From an uncultured bacterium (GTDB lineage: Bacteria; Cyanobacteriota; Vampirovibrionia; Gastranaerophilales; Gastranaerophilaceae), in NCBI GenBank assembly GCA_949035555.1, contig CAROLD010000004.1:22957-86956 (forward strand): 64,000 nucleotides of DNA, in the 5' to 3' direction. This document shows, piece after piece, positions 17,775 to 24,960 of the stretch; the stretch's first letter is position 1; the number at the start of each line of letters is the position of its first letter. Both the position numbers and the translations under genes were made by a program. A model generated the notes under the pieces. That model was not told the DNA's origin, ran no database searches, and worked only from the letters and a program-made list of their open reading frames with translations.

Positions 17775-18758
17775 TTAATTCAATGGCAAATATACTTTTT
17801 TCAATGGCAAAAGAGTTTTACCTTCTGCAGAAAATTTATCATAGTGTAATGATAATAAATTAGCCAAATCGTCGATATCTATTAACTTTAATGGTGTATT
17901 TGAACGCTCTGCTTCATATCTAGCTTCTTTTGTATATCCACCAGTACTAACATATAAACATTTGTCATTAGGTTGTCTGCCACCAATAAATGTCCTTATT
18001 TCCTGAGCCCCCATTTGTCCTTTACGATGTTTTACTTCTACAAAAATTCTAGGATCTTCAAGTCCTAATCCATCTTTTGACGCAAAAATATCAACGCCCC
18101 GATCAGCTCCTTTTTTGGTTCTTTCTGCAATATAGCCCATAGCATTTAATATTTCTTTAAACAATTCTTCCATTTGCTCTGGAGCAAGACTTTGTATAGC
18201 ATCTTTCAAATTTTCTTTAGCATTTTCAATTAGCATTCTTGAATTTTCAGTATTTTCTTCTTTAATCTCAATAGAATCTTTTTGAGGTTGTTCTTTTTTA
18301 TTTAATAAATCTAATATTTCTTTTTCTTGTTCTTTTCTTAATTGAAATACGGTTAAAGTTGATCCAAGAGAATTTTTAGTATCATTTGATAAGGAGTCTC
18401 TGGATATTTCTTGTTTATCCCAACGTACTTTTCTAGTATGCGGGCAATCATTAATTTTGGAATTGAATAAATAATCTCCTGCTATTTTGCCAATATAGTA
18501 TATTCGTGAAGATGGATCATAGGTTAAAACATAATCTCCAATAGCAATTTTATTAATAAAACTATTTATTATTCCTGCCCAAACCGGAATACTTTTTGCT
18601 TTATCTGGATAGCATTTCAAAAGAGATGATTTTATAGATTGTAAATCTTTTCCTTTTAAATTTTCGTCCGGCAACCAATTTAATCCCACCACATTTTCAG
18701 TTAAAAACTGTTCAATGTATTCGCCGTTATTGCTTCTTACAACCCATAATTTATCCAT
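17775..18758 (-). CDS. Mrr-type restriction endonuclease with N-terminal reader domain
   Basis: A 327-residue protein with GGAG before its ATG. The C-terminal Mrr_cat domain has EQMEELFKEILNAMGY, then GADRGVDIF (Asp 223), IFVEVKHRKG (Glu 241, Lys 243) and a QEIRTFIGG helix, giving a complete D-ExK site. The N-terminal 140 residues (WVVRSNNGEYIEQF, GDYVLTYDPSSRIYYIGKI) look like a PUA/EVE-type beta-barrel; related domains read modified bases. A Lys/Glu linker joins them. The likely role is cleavage of foreign methylated or modified DNA. It may be cargo of the adjacent transposition module. Confidence 0.82.
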   Translation of the reverse strand: MDKLWVVRSNNGEYIEQFLTENVVGLNWLPDENLKGKDLQSIKSSLLKCYPDKAKSIPVWAGIINSFINKIAIGDYVLTYDPSSRIYYIGKIAGDYLFNSKINDCPHTRKVRWDKQEISRDSLSNDTKNSLGSTLTVFQLRKEQEKEILDLLNKKEQPQKDSIEIKEENTENSRMLIENAKENLKDAIQSLAPEQMEELFKEILNAMGYIAERTKKGADRGVDIFASKDGLGLEDPRIFVEVKHRKGQMGAQEIRTFIGGRQPNDKCLYVSTGGYTKEARYEAERSNTPLKLIDIDDLANLLSLHYDKFSAEGKTLLPLKKVYLPLN

Positions 18759-18827
18759 GTGCTACTCCTTTTTTCTTAGAGTAGCATAAAAATATGGCAG
18801 ATGATACCCTTTGAAAAAGGTTAAGGC

Positions 18828-19235
18828 TTACTCCATTCCCAAGACTTCACGTTCGATTTCGCGGACTTGTTCGGGGATGAGGAAGTTTTGTTGTTTCGGT
18901 TTTGATTGGGAAATGGACGATTCGTATTCTTTGAGCAGCGGGATGTTTTTTAGGATATTCATGAAAGAATAGATGTCGGATTGATTTGTGTGCGAATTTT
19001 TATCCAAATCGTTGTTCAGTTTTCGCATCATTTTTCTTGCCAGTTCAAGCAATTCTTGACTGAAAGCATCTTTTTCGTGTTCGTATTCAAACTTTCGTTT
19101 GTCCCAATCGTATTTCTTTTTCCAATAGAATAGAGTCCGGCGGGACAAATCGAGTTCCATTCCAATCTCGCCAAGTCTTTTATTTTCTTGCACATAAAGC
19201 TTTTGAGCCTGTTTTAATTTATTTAATTTTGCCAT
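18828..19235 (-). CDS. Small HTH protein, Mu-phage DUF1804 / terminase-small-like
   Basis: 135 residues starting MAKLNKLKQAQKLYVQEN after GAGGAG. The N-terminal helix-turn-helix (RLGEIGMELDLSRRTLFYWKKKYDWDKRK) is the pattern of the DUF1804/terminase small subunit group found in Mu-like phages. The rest is helical and charged. It directly follows the orphan integrase domain gene in the transposition module and probably binds element DNA. Family assignment is tentative. Confidence 0.6.
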   Translation of the reverse strand: MAKLNKLKQAQKLYVQENKRLGEIGMELDLSRRTLFYWKKKYDWDKRKFEYEHEKDAFSQELLELARKMMRKLNNDLDKNSHTNQSDIYSFMNILKNIPLLKEYESSISQSKPKQQNFLIPEQVREIEREVLGME

Positions 19236-19796
19236 TTATATATTCTCCTCAAAGATTATTCTGTTAATACTAAATTTATTTTTATCTGTCAGTCGCCGCA
19301 CTTGAAAGTCACAATCGGTTTTTGCGAGGTTTTCTCGTTTACAGTATTTTAAAATCTGGTTCAAAAGTGCAAGCGAATTTTTCAAACGTCTTTCGCCCAT
19401 CCCACGCCGTTTGCAAATGGTGTAAAACCGTTTAATATCCTCTGTGCAAATCTCTCGGACTTTTTTGTTCCCTAAAATTGGGATTATATTTGTTCTCAAA
19501 ATCGCGGTGTAAGTCTTTATTGTATTGGGTTTGCAGAAATTTTCTGCGTAATCTTTCATAAAAATTTCCGAGACAGAGTTCAAAGTTATATTTTTGTTTT
19601 CGGTTTCGGTATTTGTAAATACAGCAAATTCGACCTTGTTTTCAAAATCTTGGTATTTGTAAATGTCATTCCCAAGCAATAATTTGCCGTCCGTAATGAG
19701 TTTTTCAAGTTCCGGTAAGACGTCGCATTCGGCTATCATTTCGATTTCATCTAGGGTAAATTCTTTTAAATATTTTGTTAATTTCTCGATGTTCAT
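19236..19796 (-). CDS. Orphan integrase core-binding (SAM-like) domain protein
   Basis: 186 residues. Residues about 85-170 (SVSEIFMKDYAENFCKPNTI, KTYTAILRTNIIPILGNKKV, IKRFYTICKRRGMGERRLKN, LALLNQILKYCKRENL) are the N-terminal core-binding domain of tyrosine recombinases. The protein ends where the catalytic domain should begin, so R-H-R-Y residues are absent. It overlaps the MuB-like gene by 4 nt. It may be a co-opted DNA-binding protein rather than a decayed integrase, because the frame is intact. Confidence 0.7.
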   Translation of the reverse strand: MNIEKLTKYLKEFTLDEIEMIAECDVLPELEKLITDGKLLLGNDIYKYQDFENKVEFAVFTNTETENKNITLNSVSEIFMKDYAENFCKPNTIKTYTAILRTNIIPILGNKKVREICTEDIKRFYTICKRRGMGERRLKNSLALLNQILKYCKRENLAKTDCDFQVRRLTDKNKFSINRIIFEENI

Positions 19797-20473
19797 ATGA
19801 TTTGTCTAATCACCTCCATATTAATTTCGGTCAGGTTGTTTTCTTTTGCTAGGGTCTCGAGCTTGTTTATAAGCTGGACAATTTGCCTGAAGCGATTGTA
19901 TTTTTGGTCGATGTATTCAATTGTATCGGGAGAAATCGGCACTTGCGAAAGTTCATTTACAATCTGAGCAATGTCGCTCACTCCAAAGGTTTCAAATTTC
20001 AAAATTTCTGAAAACCTGTCATAAAGGTGTTTGTATCGCTCGAGTTTTCTGTGCGCTAAACCCATTCCAATCATAATAATTGGGCAATCTGTCTCATCGT
20101 GCAGATCCCGCAGAATTTCAACAGTCTTAAAATTATTCATTAGATAGTCGATTTCGTCAATAAAAATCACTTTCGAATTGGCTTTAAGCTTTTTAACTAC
20201 AAGGTTGAAGTTGTCTGAAGTTAAGTATCTCGGCAACTCATCCATTTCTTTAATTAAGCCATCAAGAAGCCATCTGCCTGTCATAAGGTTTGAGGCCCGA
20301 AGGTAAATCCCGTCGTACTTGCACGCAAGCCACAAGGCAGTTTGAGTTTTGCCGAGCCCCGGTTCACCATATACAAGTCCCATTTTAGGAATGTTTTTGG
20401 GTTTATTGACCAGATTTTCCACGAGTCCGATAAAGTTTTTGACATTATTTGTCCTTACAAAAGTCTTATTCAT
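19793..20473 (-). CDS. MuB/TniB-type AAA+ transposition ATPase
   Basis: I choose ATG 20473, which has CAAAGGAG about 15 nt upstream and overlaps the transposase stop by 8 nt; the product is 226 residues. Walker A GEPGLGKT (36-43), Walker B VIFIDEID (102-109), and a C-terminal helical lid. Such ATPases select target DNA and activate the DDE transposase. It forms a translationally coupled chain with the transposase before it and the integrase-domain gene after it. Confidence 0.85.
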   Translation of the reverse strand: MNKTFVRTNNVKNFIGLVENLVNKPKNIPKMGLVYGEPGLGKTQTALWLACKYDGIYLRASNLMTGRWLLDGLIKEMDELPRYLTSDNFNLVVKKLKANSKVIFIDEIDYLMNNFKTVEILRDLHDETDCPIIMIGMGLAHRKLERYKHLYDRFSEILKFETFGVSDIAQIVNELSQVPISPDTIEYIDQKYNRFRQIVQLINKLETLAKENNLTEINMEVIRQII

Positions 20474-22166
20474 ACAGCAATTTGTACTCCTTTGTTTGTT
20501 TAAATTCTGCAATCCAAGGGTTTTCTGGATCGTGTTTGATTAAGTATTCATATTTTTGTGAATTGTTTCTAAAAACAGTTTGAACAGCATTTGAACACTC
20601 TTTGAACGCAGATTGAACGGGCGGTGAAATTTCTTCATCCATTCTGTTTTCAAGATATTTTATTTCTTCGGTCGAAAAGTAGTTTTTCACTGCGTTTACG
20701 GTTTTCTTTTTAAGTTGTTTTTGGCGAGCGATTTTTTGTTTGTAGTCCTCATAGTCTTTGACATTGCCCAATAATTTCGCCATTGGGTGGGTTTCGGTTA
20801 CACGCTGCGCGGTGCATAAAAATTCGCCTTTCGGGGTAAAAACCTTGATTTTTGTGAGGTCAAAAAGGTTGTATTTGATTAATACTTTGCTTTTAAAACC
20901 GTAAAGCCGTTCGTCAAAATAGTCGCAACCCAAGAACCTGACTCCGTTTCGCTGAATTGTTTTAACCTCGGTCGCAAGCATTAAATCGTCAAGCGTATCA
21001 GGGTTTATGTTTTGGCGTTTTCTATCTTCCAAAACCTCGGCGATTGTTTTGTTTGGAGCATTGGGGCAGGTTTGGGAATTTTTGAAATTCAGCCACATGT
21101 CAATCATTTTTATTGTTTCTTCAATCGTCGGCACATAATCATTGTGCCACACGGAATGTAGTTTTTCGTTTCGCATTAGGTAAGCCGGTTTGTTTGCGAT
21201 ATTGCTTCCAACATAGCTTGGCATAAGTTTTTCAAAGCCTTCTTGAAACTCTTTGAAAAATCGCTCAATGACTTTCGCTCTGGCGTTATAAGGTCGAGCA
21301 AAAACCGTTTCAATTCCGAGTTTTGAATAAAGGCCTTGAAACCCGAGTTCGTTAAACCCCTTGTCGTTAGTGAAATATTTTGCTCTAAATGCTCTGCCGT
21401 TATCCTGATAAATGATTTTTGGTACCATATCAAGGTTTATTATTGCGTTTCGAAGAGCGGATGCGATGCACTGCGTGTTTTCTTCAAGCATAATCTCATA
21501 ACCCACAAGAGCGGACGATTTCCAATCCAAAAAGCCAACTAAAGTCGCACGACTTGGTTTGCCCGTAAAAGGGTTTATCACCTGAAACGCCAGTTTATGC
21601 CCGTCAGCGACAAGAATATCGCCGACATCTAAAAGCGATGCGTCACGTTTGATATATGGTTCGACCTTGTCAGACAAGGCTTTTTCGCCATCTCGAGCAA
21701 GAACCCATTTATCGTAATTGTTTGCCTTAAACCATTTTGCATAACGTCGGAAAGTTGCATCAGCGGGGATAAAATCCTGTCCTTGCTCTTTTAATTTGTA
21801 TTTAGTAAAGGCAGTGGCTTTGCCGATAGAAAATCGATTCGGGTGCAGCAACAAGCCCATAAAGATTTTGATTTCTTTGTCGGTCAAAGTGGTTCTGAAC
21901 TCACCGATTTTGGAATATCTGTATTGCGGAAGAAGTTTTTCGTAGTCTTCAGAACCGTCAAGCATAGCATTCCAACGATGAAGCGAGCCGCGGGAGACTT
22001 TGCCCAAAACTTGACGCAAATGCGAATCCGTCGTATTGTGCAATTTGACAAAATCATAATCAGCTTGGATTTTGATATTCGATTTTCTGCGAAACTCGAG
22101 CCATTTGTGGACTAAATCAAGCCTTGCAAGTGCGATTTGCTTTGCTTTTTCAGGTACGTATGTCAT
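20466..22166 (-). CDS. MuA-like DDE transposase
   Basis: A 566-residue protein with AAGGA before its ATG. N-terminal DNA-binding region, then an RNase H-fold integrase core (rve): D188 in VADGH, D255 in IIYQDNGRAF and E301 in KVIERFFKEF complete the DDE triad. A Mu-type C-terminal beta-barrel follows (FLGCDYFDERLYGF, KVFTPKGEFLCTA), then a tail that would contact the ATPase. The region is clearly more GC-rich than the defence genes. It catalyses strand transfer of the element. Inside its 3' end there is a phased TTGAAC array (20580-20618). Confidence 0.9.
   Translation of the reverse strand: MTYVPEKAKQIALARLDLVHKWLEFRRKSNIKIQADYDFVKLHNTTDSHLRQVLGKVSRGSLHRWNAMLDGSEDYEKLLPQYRYSKIGEFRTTLTDKEIKIFMGLLLHPNRFSIGKATAFTKYKLKEQGQDFIPADATFRRYAKWFKANNYDKWVLARDGEKALSDKVEPYIKRDASLLDVGDILVADGHKLAFQVINPFTGKPSRATLVGFLDWKSSALVGYEIMLEENTQCIASALRNAIINLDMVPKIIYQDNGRAFRAKYFTNDKGFNELGFQGLYSKLGIETVFARPYNARAKVIERFFKEFQEGFEKLMPSYVGSNIANKPAYLMRNEKLHSVWHNDYVPTIEETIKMIDMWLNFKNSQTCPNAPNKTIAEVLEDRKRQNINPDTLDDLMLATEVKTIQRNGVRFLGCDYFDERLYGFKSKVLIKYNLFDLTKIKVFTPKGEFLCTAQRVTETHPMAKLLGNVKDYEDYKQKIARQKQLKKKTVNAVKNYFSTEEIKYLENRMDEEISPPVQSAFKECSNAVQTVFRNNSQKYEYLIKHDPENPWIAEFKQTKEYKLLYE
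20580..20618. repeat. Four TTGAAC hexamers at exact 11-bp period inside transposase gene
   Basis: TTGAAC starts at 20580, 20591, 20602 and 20613. Because 11 is not a multiple of three, the repeat is read in changing frames (VQSAF, KECSN, AVQTVF) and cannot reflect a protein repeat. It sits about 110 bp before the muB-like start and resembles an operator or transposase-binding array. The same hexamer in inverse orientation (GTTCAA, 11-bp period) is at 16954. Confidence 0.7.
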
Positions 22167-22260
22167 ATTTAAAAATCCTTACACACACATTAATCGCTCT
22201 TGTTGAGGAAAATATCAAGTCCTGGGTCTCAATCTCAGAGACATTCCGACACATCTTAAT

Positions 22261-22393
22261 TTGTGAGATAAATTATTTTTGCACTTTGTTGCACTAAATT
22301 GCACTTAAGACAAGATTGATTTGTTGGGGAGTCTGGGCTGTTTGAAACAAAAATTTTGAAAACATGGTGCAAAAGAGTGCAAGAACAGAGACA
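22261..22393. repeat. 133-bp direct repeat, copy A, with phased TTGCAC/GTGCAA array
   Basis: Ungapped match to 23702-23834 with 12 differences (about 91 percent); the stretch from about 22327 to 22386 is identical. It contains TTGCAC at 22280, 22290 and 22300 (10-bp period) and inverted GTGCAA at 22368 and 22378. Weaker similarity (ATCTCAGAGACA against ATCTCAAAGACA) continues 28 bp upstream at the same offset. This is the upstream side of the transposase gene. Confidence 0.85.
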
Positions 22394-22612
22394 TTATAAT
22401 TATACATGTCAGAGTAGAGATTAGAACTCTCGCAAAATCCGAAAAACCGCTCGCCTTAGATTATACGACGCCTTCTTGTGTATTAAAATTTTAAAATTTT
22501 TCTTATCTTTCTATAACTTTCCTTTCGTTTTGTCTCAGCATATACATTAATCGCTCTTATTTAAAGGAAAGTCAAGTGTTTTTATTAAAAATCTTATTAA
22601 GAAGTTATTAAG
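22394..22612. other. Gene-free stretch with repeat and possible tRNA remnant
   Basis: No gene is supported. ACATTAATCGCTCTT occurs at 22546-22560 and also at 22188-22202, just before the transposase. The segment around 22420-22440 contains GAGATTAGAACTCTCG, matching 14 of 16 bases of the T-arm region of the tRNA-Met gene at 24055 (GAGACTCGAACTCTCG). It might be an old attachment-site or tRNA fragment. Confidence 0.4.
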
Positions 22613-23611
22613 CTATTTTTTATTTTTCTTTTCTAAAATCTTTTGCGTCTGTTTTACGCTTTCTATAAAATGTTTTTCAACTGCGGAAAGCTCGTCTTTA
22701 ACTGTTTCTTTATATTTAGCATACTCTGCCAGTGCTTTATTCTCAGCCTCAAGTTTTGATATAGTTCCTGAGTTTTCAAGCAATTCTGACCCTGTCATTT
22801 TAATAAAATCATCAAGTTTTACAATCCAATCTTTCATTGTCATTGGAACTTGTCTAATTGCTTGCAATTCAGCAAATTCAAGGTAGGCTGAAGTAATTCT
22901 GTTTAAAATATTCAATTCTTTTTCATCCAGATAGTTTTTTGCAACAGTAACTTCGTTTTTTCTTGGATGATTACCTTTAAAAACTGTTAAGCCCATGTTA
23001 TCTTTGGCACTATCTGCTCTTAAATAAATAATTTCAGCAGCAGTATGACCATGGGCTGCAAAATGCATTTTATTTTGAACAACTTTAAAGAATTTTATCG
23101 TTTCATCTGCCTTAGGGCTATAATCAATGCTTGTTGCATAAATATCTAAAATCTGGCGGTAAAAAACTTTTTCAGATGAGCGAATATCTCTAATTCTCTC
23201 TAAAAGTTCTTTCCAATATCCGCCGCCACTAGATTGTTTTAATAATTCATCATTAAGAGCAAAACCTTTAATCATATATTCTTTAAGAGTTTGCGTTGCC
23301 CAAATTCTAAATTGAGTACCTCTTAAAGATTTAACGCGATAACCGACAGAAATTATAACATCAAGGTTATAATGTTTTGTATTGTAGTTTTTGCCGTCAT
23401 TGGCAGTTATTCGGAAATTCCGAACAACTGAATTTTCATCAAGTTCACCTTCTTCAAAAATATGAGAAATATGCTCGCTAATATTTGCCTTACTTGATTG
23501 AAACAACTCAACCATTTGATTTTGTGTAAGCCAGACGGTTTCATTTTCAATTTTTACATCTATTTTTGTTTTGCCATCTTGGGTTTGATAAATTATTATA
23601 TTATTTTCCAT
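22613..23611 (-). CDS. rhuM: RhuM-family (virulence_RhuM) protein
   Basis: 332 residues with the RhuM pattern: N-terminal ENETVWLTQNQMVELF helix-turn-helix-like segment with NISEHISHIFEEGEL, HYNLDVIISVGYRVKSLRGTQ, FRIWATQTLKEY, then a Fic/Doc-like region AAEIIYLRAD ... MGLTVFKGNHPRKNEV and YLDEKELNILNRI. The C-terminus is coiled coil. RhuM was first noted in Salmonella pathogenicity islands; its biochemical role is not established, and it is common on mobile and defence islands. AGGAG lies about 12 nt before the ATG. The gene is bracketed by the two 133-bp direct repeats. Confidence 0.85.
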   Translation of the reverse strand: MENNIIIYQTQDGKTKIDVKIENETVWLTQNQMVELFQSSKANISEHISHIFEEGELDENSVVRNFRITANDGKNYNTKHYNLDVIISVGYRVKSLRGTQFRIWATQTLKEYMIKGFALNDELLKQSSGGGYWKELLERIRDIRSSEKVFYRQILDIYATSIDYSPKADETIKFFKVVQNKMHFAAHGHTAAEIIYLRADSAKDNMGLTVFKGNHPRKNEVTVAKNYLDEKELNILNRITSAYLEFAELQAIRQVPMTMKDWIVKLDDFIKMTGSELLENSGTISKLEAENKALAEYAKYKETVKDELSAVEKHFIESVKQTQKILEKKNKK

Positions 23612-23701
23612 TAAAGCATTGTTCTCCTAAAGTGTATTATATAACAAAATGAGGGTTTATGTTTGAAATCTAAATCTCAAAGACAGTTTGTTAAATCACA
23701 T

Positions 23702-23834
23702 TTTGTGAGATAAGTTATTTTTGCACTTTGTTGCACTGTTTTGCACTCGGGAAAAGTTTGATTTGGTGGGGAGTCTGGGCTGTTTGAAACAAAAATTTTG
23801 AAAACATGGTGCAAAAGAGTGCAAGAATGGAGAC
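23702..23834. repeat. 133-bp direct repeat, copy B, with phased array
   Basis: Same orientation as copy A at 22261. TTGCAC at 23721, 23731 and 23741; GTGCAA at 23809, 23819 and a further one at 23839, all spaced in multiples of 10 bp. It lies upstream of rhuM, so the array could regulate that gene. No gene is supported in 23612-24054. Confidence 0.85.
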
Positions 23835-23869
23835 AAAAGTGCAATTTTTGACCGGCAAATCTCAATACT

Positions 23870-23894
23870 AAAAAACGGCGGAAACCGCCGTCAA
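23870..23894 (-). terminator. Hairpin with T-tract on minus strand
   Basis: ACGGCGG-AAA-CCGCCGT forms a perfect 7-bp GC-rich stem; on the minus strand it is followed by TTTTTTAG. It may act as a second terminator for leftward transcription from the tRNA side and insulates the rhuM region. Confidence 0.6.
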
Positions 23895-24021
23895 TTCTAA
23901 ATATTTTATAAAACTTCGCCATCCAAAAGTCTCTAATACATTATATCTGCCGAATAATACTTTTATTCGTTCAGATAAAATGTCCTGTTAAAGTACAAAG
24001 TACAACAGCTAAAAACAATAA

Positions 24022-24052
24022 AAAAGAACAGATTTTAAATCTGTTCTTTTTT
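24022..24052 (-). terminator. Terminator of tRNA-Met transcript
   Basis: A 13-bp stem AAAAGAACAGATT / AATCTGTTCTTTT with a 3-base loop, symmetrical with T-tracts both ways. It lies directly downstream of the leftward tRNA gene. Confidence 0.8.
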
Positions 24053-24054
24053 AT

Positions 24055-24128
24055 TAGCAAGGGAGAGACTCGAACTCTCGACCTCTCGGGTATGAGCCGA
24101 ACGCTCTAGCCAGCTGAGCTACCTTGCC
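24055..24128 (-). tRNA. tRNA-Met (CAT), elongator type
   Basis: 74 nt fold as a cloverleaf: acceptor GGCAAGG / CCTTGCT, D-arm AGCTCAGCTGGCTAGAGC, anticodon loop CTCATAC with stem TTCGG/CCGAG, T-arm GAGAGTTCGAGTCTCTC. Anticodon CAT. It lacks the initiator features (no three GC pairs next to the anticodon loop). An Ile2 tRNA, with modified C34, cannot be fully excluded. CCA is not encoded. Confidence 0.9.
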
Positions 24129-24240
24129 ATACCTATTGATTTTTCCAACGATTTTCACCGCGTAAATTTATTCTTGCACGAATATATTTTTTTTTCAAGT
24201 ATTTTTATTAATTTTCTTTCGGATGAAAGGGCTATATATT

Positions 24241-24870
24241 TTAGTCCAATTCTGTTATCAGATTAACTTTTTCATTCACCTTAGGTTCGTAGTCTATAAT
24301 ATCAACTAATCTTCGCTGTGTTTCGCTTACTTTCGGGGCTGACATTTCCATTTCTATCTTGGTAGGATGAACATTTGAAGTTCTCTTGAAGCCAAGCTGT
24401 TCATATTTTGTTATTACATCATAAGGACCGTTTGTAATTGCATCAAGCTTAAGTTTTTTACCGTGTGAATCTTTAAAATCTTTAAATAATTGATAAAAAA
24501 GTGCTTTTCCTGCAAGACATACTTTTTTGCCTGTCTCTACAGGCCAGGTGCATATACAATCCAGTATTGTTGTATTTTTATCCGAATTATAGGTAATAAT
24601 ACCGCAAGGTTGGTTGTTAATTGTTTCAATATAAGTTATGTTCCCCGAAGAATGTGCGCAATTAACCGCATATTCAAGCATTTCGTGCCAACGGTCTGCT
24701 TCTTGCTTTGATAAATTTGGCATTAATTCGTCTATTTTAATTCTTGAACTTAAATCTTTTAAAAATTTAAAATCATTTCTGTCGGTTATTTTATATAGAT
24801 GGAGTCCGTTGCAATTTGCAATATAACGCGCACCAAATTGAGGATTGTAATTTTGTGATTGTATCTGCAT
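24241..24870 (-). CDS. GNAT-like acetyltransferase, lineage-specific
   Basis: 209 residues preceded by AAGGA. The centre (NITYIETINNQPCGIITYN) is the beta-hairpin typical of the GNAT fold, followed by a helix region (GKKVCLAGKALFYQLFKDF) where acetyl-CoA would bind, and YEQLGFKRTS near the C-terminus, the common YEKxGF motif. The N-terminus MQIQSQNYNPQFGARY carries an NPQFGA motif that I link with Gastranaerophilales proteins. The substrate is unknown. Confidence 0.65.
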   Translation of the reverse strand: MQIQSQNYNPQFGARYIANCNGLHLYKITDRNDFKFLKDLSSRIKIDELMPNLSKQEADRWHEMLEYAVNCAHSSGNITYIETINNQPCGIITYNSDKNTTILDCICTWPVETGKKVCLAGKALFYQLFKDFKDSHGKKLKLDAITNGPYDVITKYEQLGFKRTSNVHPTKIEMEMSAPKVSETQRRLVDIIDYEPKVNEKVNLITELD

Positions 24871-24948
24871 AATTTTCCTTTTGAATATATAAAAAATATC
24901 AAAATAAAAATTGCTTTATTTTTATAAAATTTTTACATAATTTTATTG

Positions 24949-24954
24949 TATAAT
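24949..24954 (+). promoter_or_regulatory. -10 box six bases before ATG
   Basis: TATAAT at 24949-24954, then six T residues and ATG 24961. No ribosome binding site is present, so leaderless expression is likely. A convincing -35 box is not seen. Confidence 0.5.
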
Positions 24955-24960
24955 TTTTTT

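Larger units (their letters stand above)
16978..22254. mobile_element. Candidate Mu/Tn7-like transposon with Mrr cargo
   Basis: Outward boundaries are a perfect 12-nt inverted repeat starting 5'-TG (TGTGTCGGAATG at 16978-16989; complement at 22243-22254), as expected for Mu/Tn7-type elements (TG...CA). Inward, both ends share a GATTTGAG / GATTGAG step. The interval contains MuA-like, MuB-like, orphan integrase N-domain and HTH genes at the right and an Mrr restriction gene plus three small genes as possible cargo. Against this, I see no target-site duplication (ACATT on the left, TCTTA on the right), so the true ends could lie elsewhere, even at the 133-bp repeats. Confidence 0.35.

Noticed and set aside
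19236..19796. Frameshifted or split complete integrase with the gene at 1052
   Set aside because: The domain at 19236 and the catalytic protein at 1052 belong to different integrase types and the latter is of a known stand-alone short family, so they are not two halves of one gene.
16973..22259. Target-site duplication at the proposed transposon ends
   Set aside because: Flanks ACATT and TCTTA do not match, so none can be claimed.
23677..23922. Minus-strand open frame of 81 codons across repeat B
   Set aside because: It runs through the 133-bp repeat and the hairpin, has no ribosome binding site, and its composition reflects the repeat. The similar frame is not kept in copy A.
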